NCBI GenBank assembly: GCA_028694545.1
Contig: JAQVKV010000220.1
Span: forward strand, 1-5,543
Direction of reading: 5' to 3'
Source: Zavarzinia sp.
GTDB taxonomy: Bacteria > Pseudomonadota > Alphaproteobacteria > Zavarziniales > Zavarziniaceae
Length of the DNA: 5,543 nucleotides
The position numbers and the translations under genes were made by a program. The notes under the pieces were generated by a model that saw only the letters and a program-made list of their open reading frames with translations, was not told where the DNA came from and did no database searches. Below are positions 5,146 to 5,543 of this stretch, piece after piece (position 1 is the stretch's first letter; each line of letters opens with the position of its first letter).

Positions 5146-5525
5146 ATGGCTATCGTGGCACGTGTTTTGTTCGCGCTTGGTCTGTCGGGCAACGCTGGAC
5201 CGGCTGTCCGCTGGTCGGCGCCGCTGAAGGCCGCGGTGCTCGCCGTTTCGGCGCTGGCGTTTTCGGGATGTCTCGTCAGTTCCAAGAATCTCGGCGACGA
5301 TTTCGGGACCTCGACGCCCATGCCCGCCGGGACCTATCTCGATCTCGTGGCGAACAAGACCGAGCAGGTCACCCTGAGCAACGGCGGCTATACAAGGGCG
5401 GATGGCACGCGGATCAAGCTGTTCGGGATCCAGGGCACGGACACCTACATCGTTCAGCAGGCGCCGAACACCGTCGGTGGCGACATGACCTATGCCTTCG
5501 GCCGCGTCTCGGGCGACACGCCGGT
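5146..5525 (+). CDS. Unrecognised secreted lipoprotein, 3' end missing
   Basis: A frame opens at ATG 5146, has a good ribosome binding site (GGGGGA, 5135-5140, spacer 5 nt) and stays open to the end of the window without a stop. About 126 residues are genomic. The N-terminus has two hydrophobic segments (about 2-15 and 29-39) separated by a short basic stretch, then a lipobox-like FSG-C with Cys42, followed by LVSSKNLGDDFG. A 42-residue leader is long for a lipoprotein, so the real start may lie further in (for example GTG at 5155 or GTG at 5236), although the ribosome binding site favours 5146. The mature part contains a Tyr/Thr/Gly-rich, probably beta-rich stretch (GTYLDL, GGYTRADGTRIKLFG, GTDTYIVQQ). 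I do not recognise the family. The last codons (DRKSVG) come from adapter-like sequence and should be ignored. Confidence 0.7.
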
Positions 5526-5543
5526 AGATCGGAAGAGCGTCGG
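5526..5543. other. Illumina adapter remnant at the sequence end
   Basis: AGATCGGAAGAGCGTCG (5526-5542) is identical over 17 bases to the start of the standard Illumina read-through adapter, which continues TGTAGGG; the final base here (G) differs from the adapter's T. Genomic sequence therefore most likely ends at 5525. This also means the window reaches the end of an assembled contig, which explains the truncated lipoprotein gene. Confidence 0.93.

Noticed and set aside
3500..5227. Plus-strand frame of 575 codons opposite selO
   Set aside because: It is longer than selO itself but is the antisense shadow of a gene with every conserved SelO block; its product resembles no known family.
922..5525. 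The stress-related genes as one defence or stress island
   Set aside because: The genes lie on both strands with separate control regions, are common housekeeping or stress families, and show no mobile element, toxin-antitoxin, nuclease or composition shift.

Overview
This is a GC-rich window (strong G/C preference at third codon positions) whose gene content and protein sequences suggest an alphaproteobacterium. That placement is an inference from protein flavour and composition, because no rRNA or other phylogenetic marker is present. It looks like an ordinary chromosomal segment: seven protein-coding genes, no tRNA or rRNA, no CRISPR array, no insertion sequence and no phage genes.

Layout. 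1-344 is a gene-free leader holding a sigma-54-like promoter candidate, an alternative extended -10 candidate and two hairpins. 345-836 (+) is hcp, the tube/effector-carrier protein of type VI secretion. It stands alone and is closed by a very strong tandem hairpin/T-tract terminator at 849-910. 922-1329 (-) is a small META-domain (HslJ-like) lipoprotein. 1535-2392 (+) is a full-length MscS-type mechanosensitive channel. 2547-2909 (+) is a three-helix DUF805 membrane protein. 2999-3436 (+) is a glyoxalase I (gloA-like, VOC fold) with all four metal ligands; its Shine-Dalgarno sequence and start codon lie inside a perfect 12-bp inverted repeat. 3437-4963 (-) is SelO/YdiU, the pseudokinase AMP-transferase, converging on gloA with zero intergenic bases. 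5146 to the end (+) is the 5' part of an unrecognised secreted lipoprotein, cut by the end of the sequence.

How the genes fit together. The genes from the META lipoprotein to SelO share a loose stress theme: envelope integrity (META lipoprotein, DUF805), osmotic downshock (MscS), methylglyoxal detoxification (GloA) and redox-linked protein AMPylation (SelO). They lie on both strands with separate control regions and do not form one operon. hcp appears to be a solitary copy whose T6SS machinery would be elsewhere.

The most concrete oddities are (1) the last 17 or so bases, which read as Illumina adapter rather than genome, so the real sequence ends near 5525; (2) the start-codon-masking inverted repeat in front of gloA; (3) the structured long leader and promoter candidates in front of the orphan hcp; and (4) the abutting convergent stop codons of gloA and selO. 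I found no clear evidence of a previously undescribed multi-gene system.
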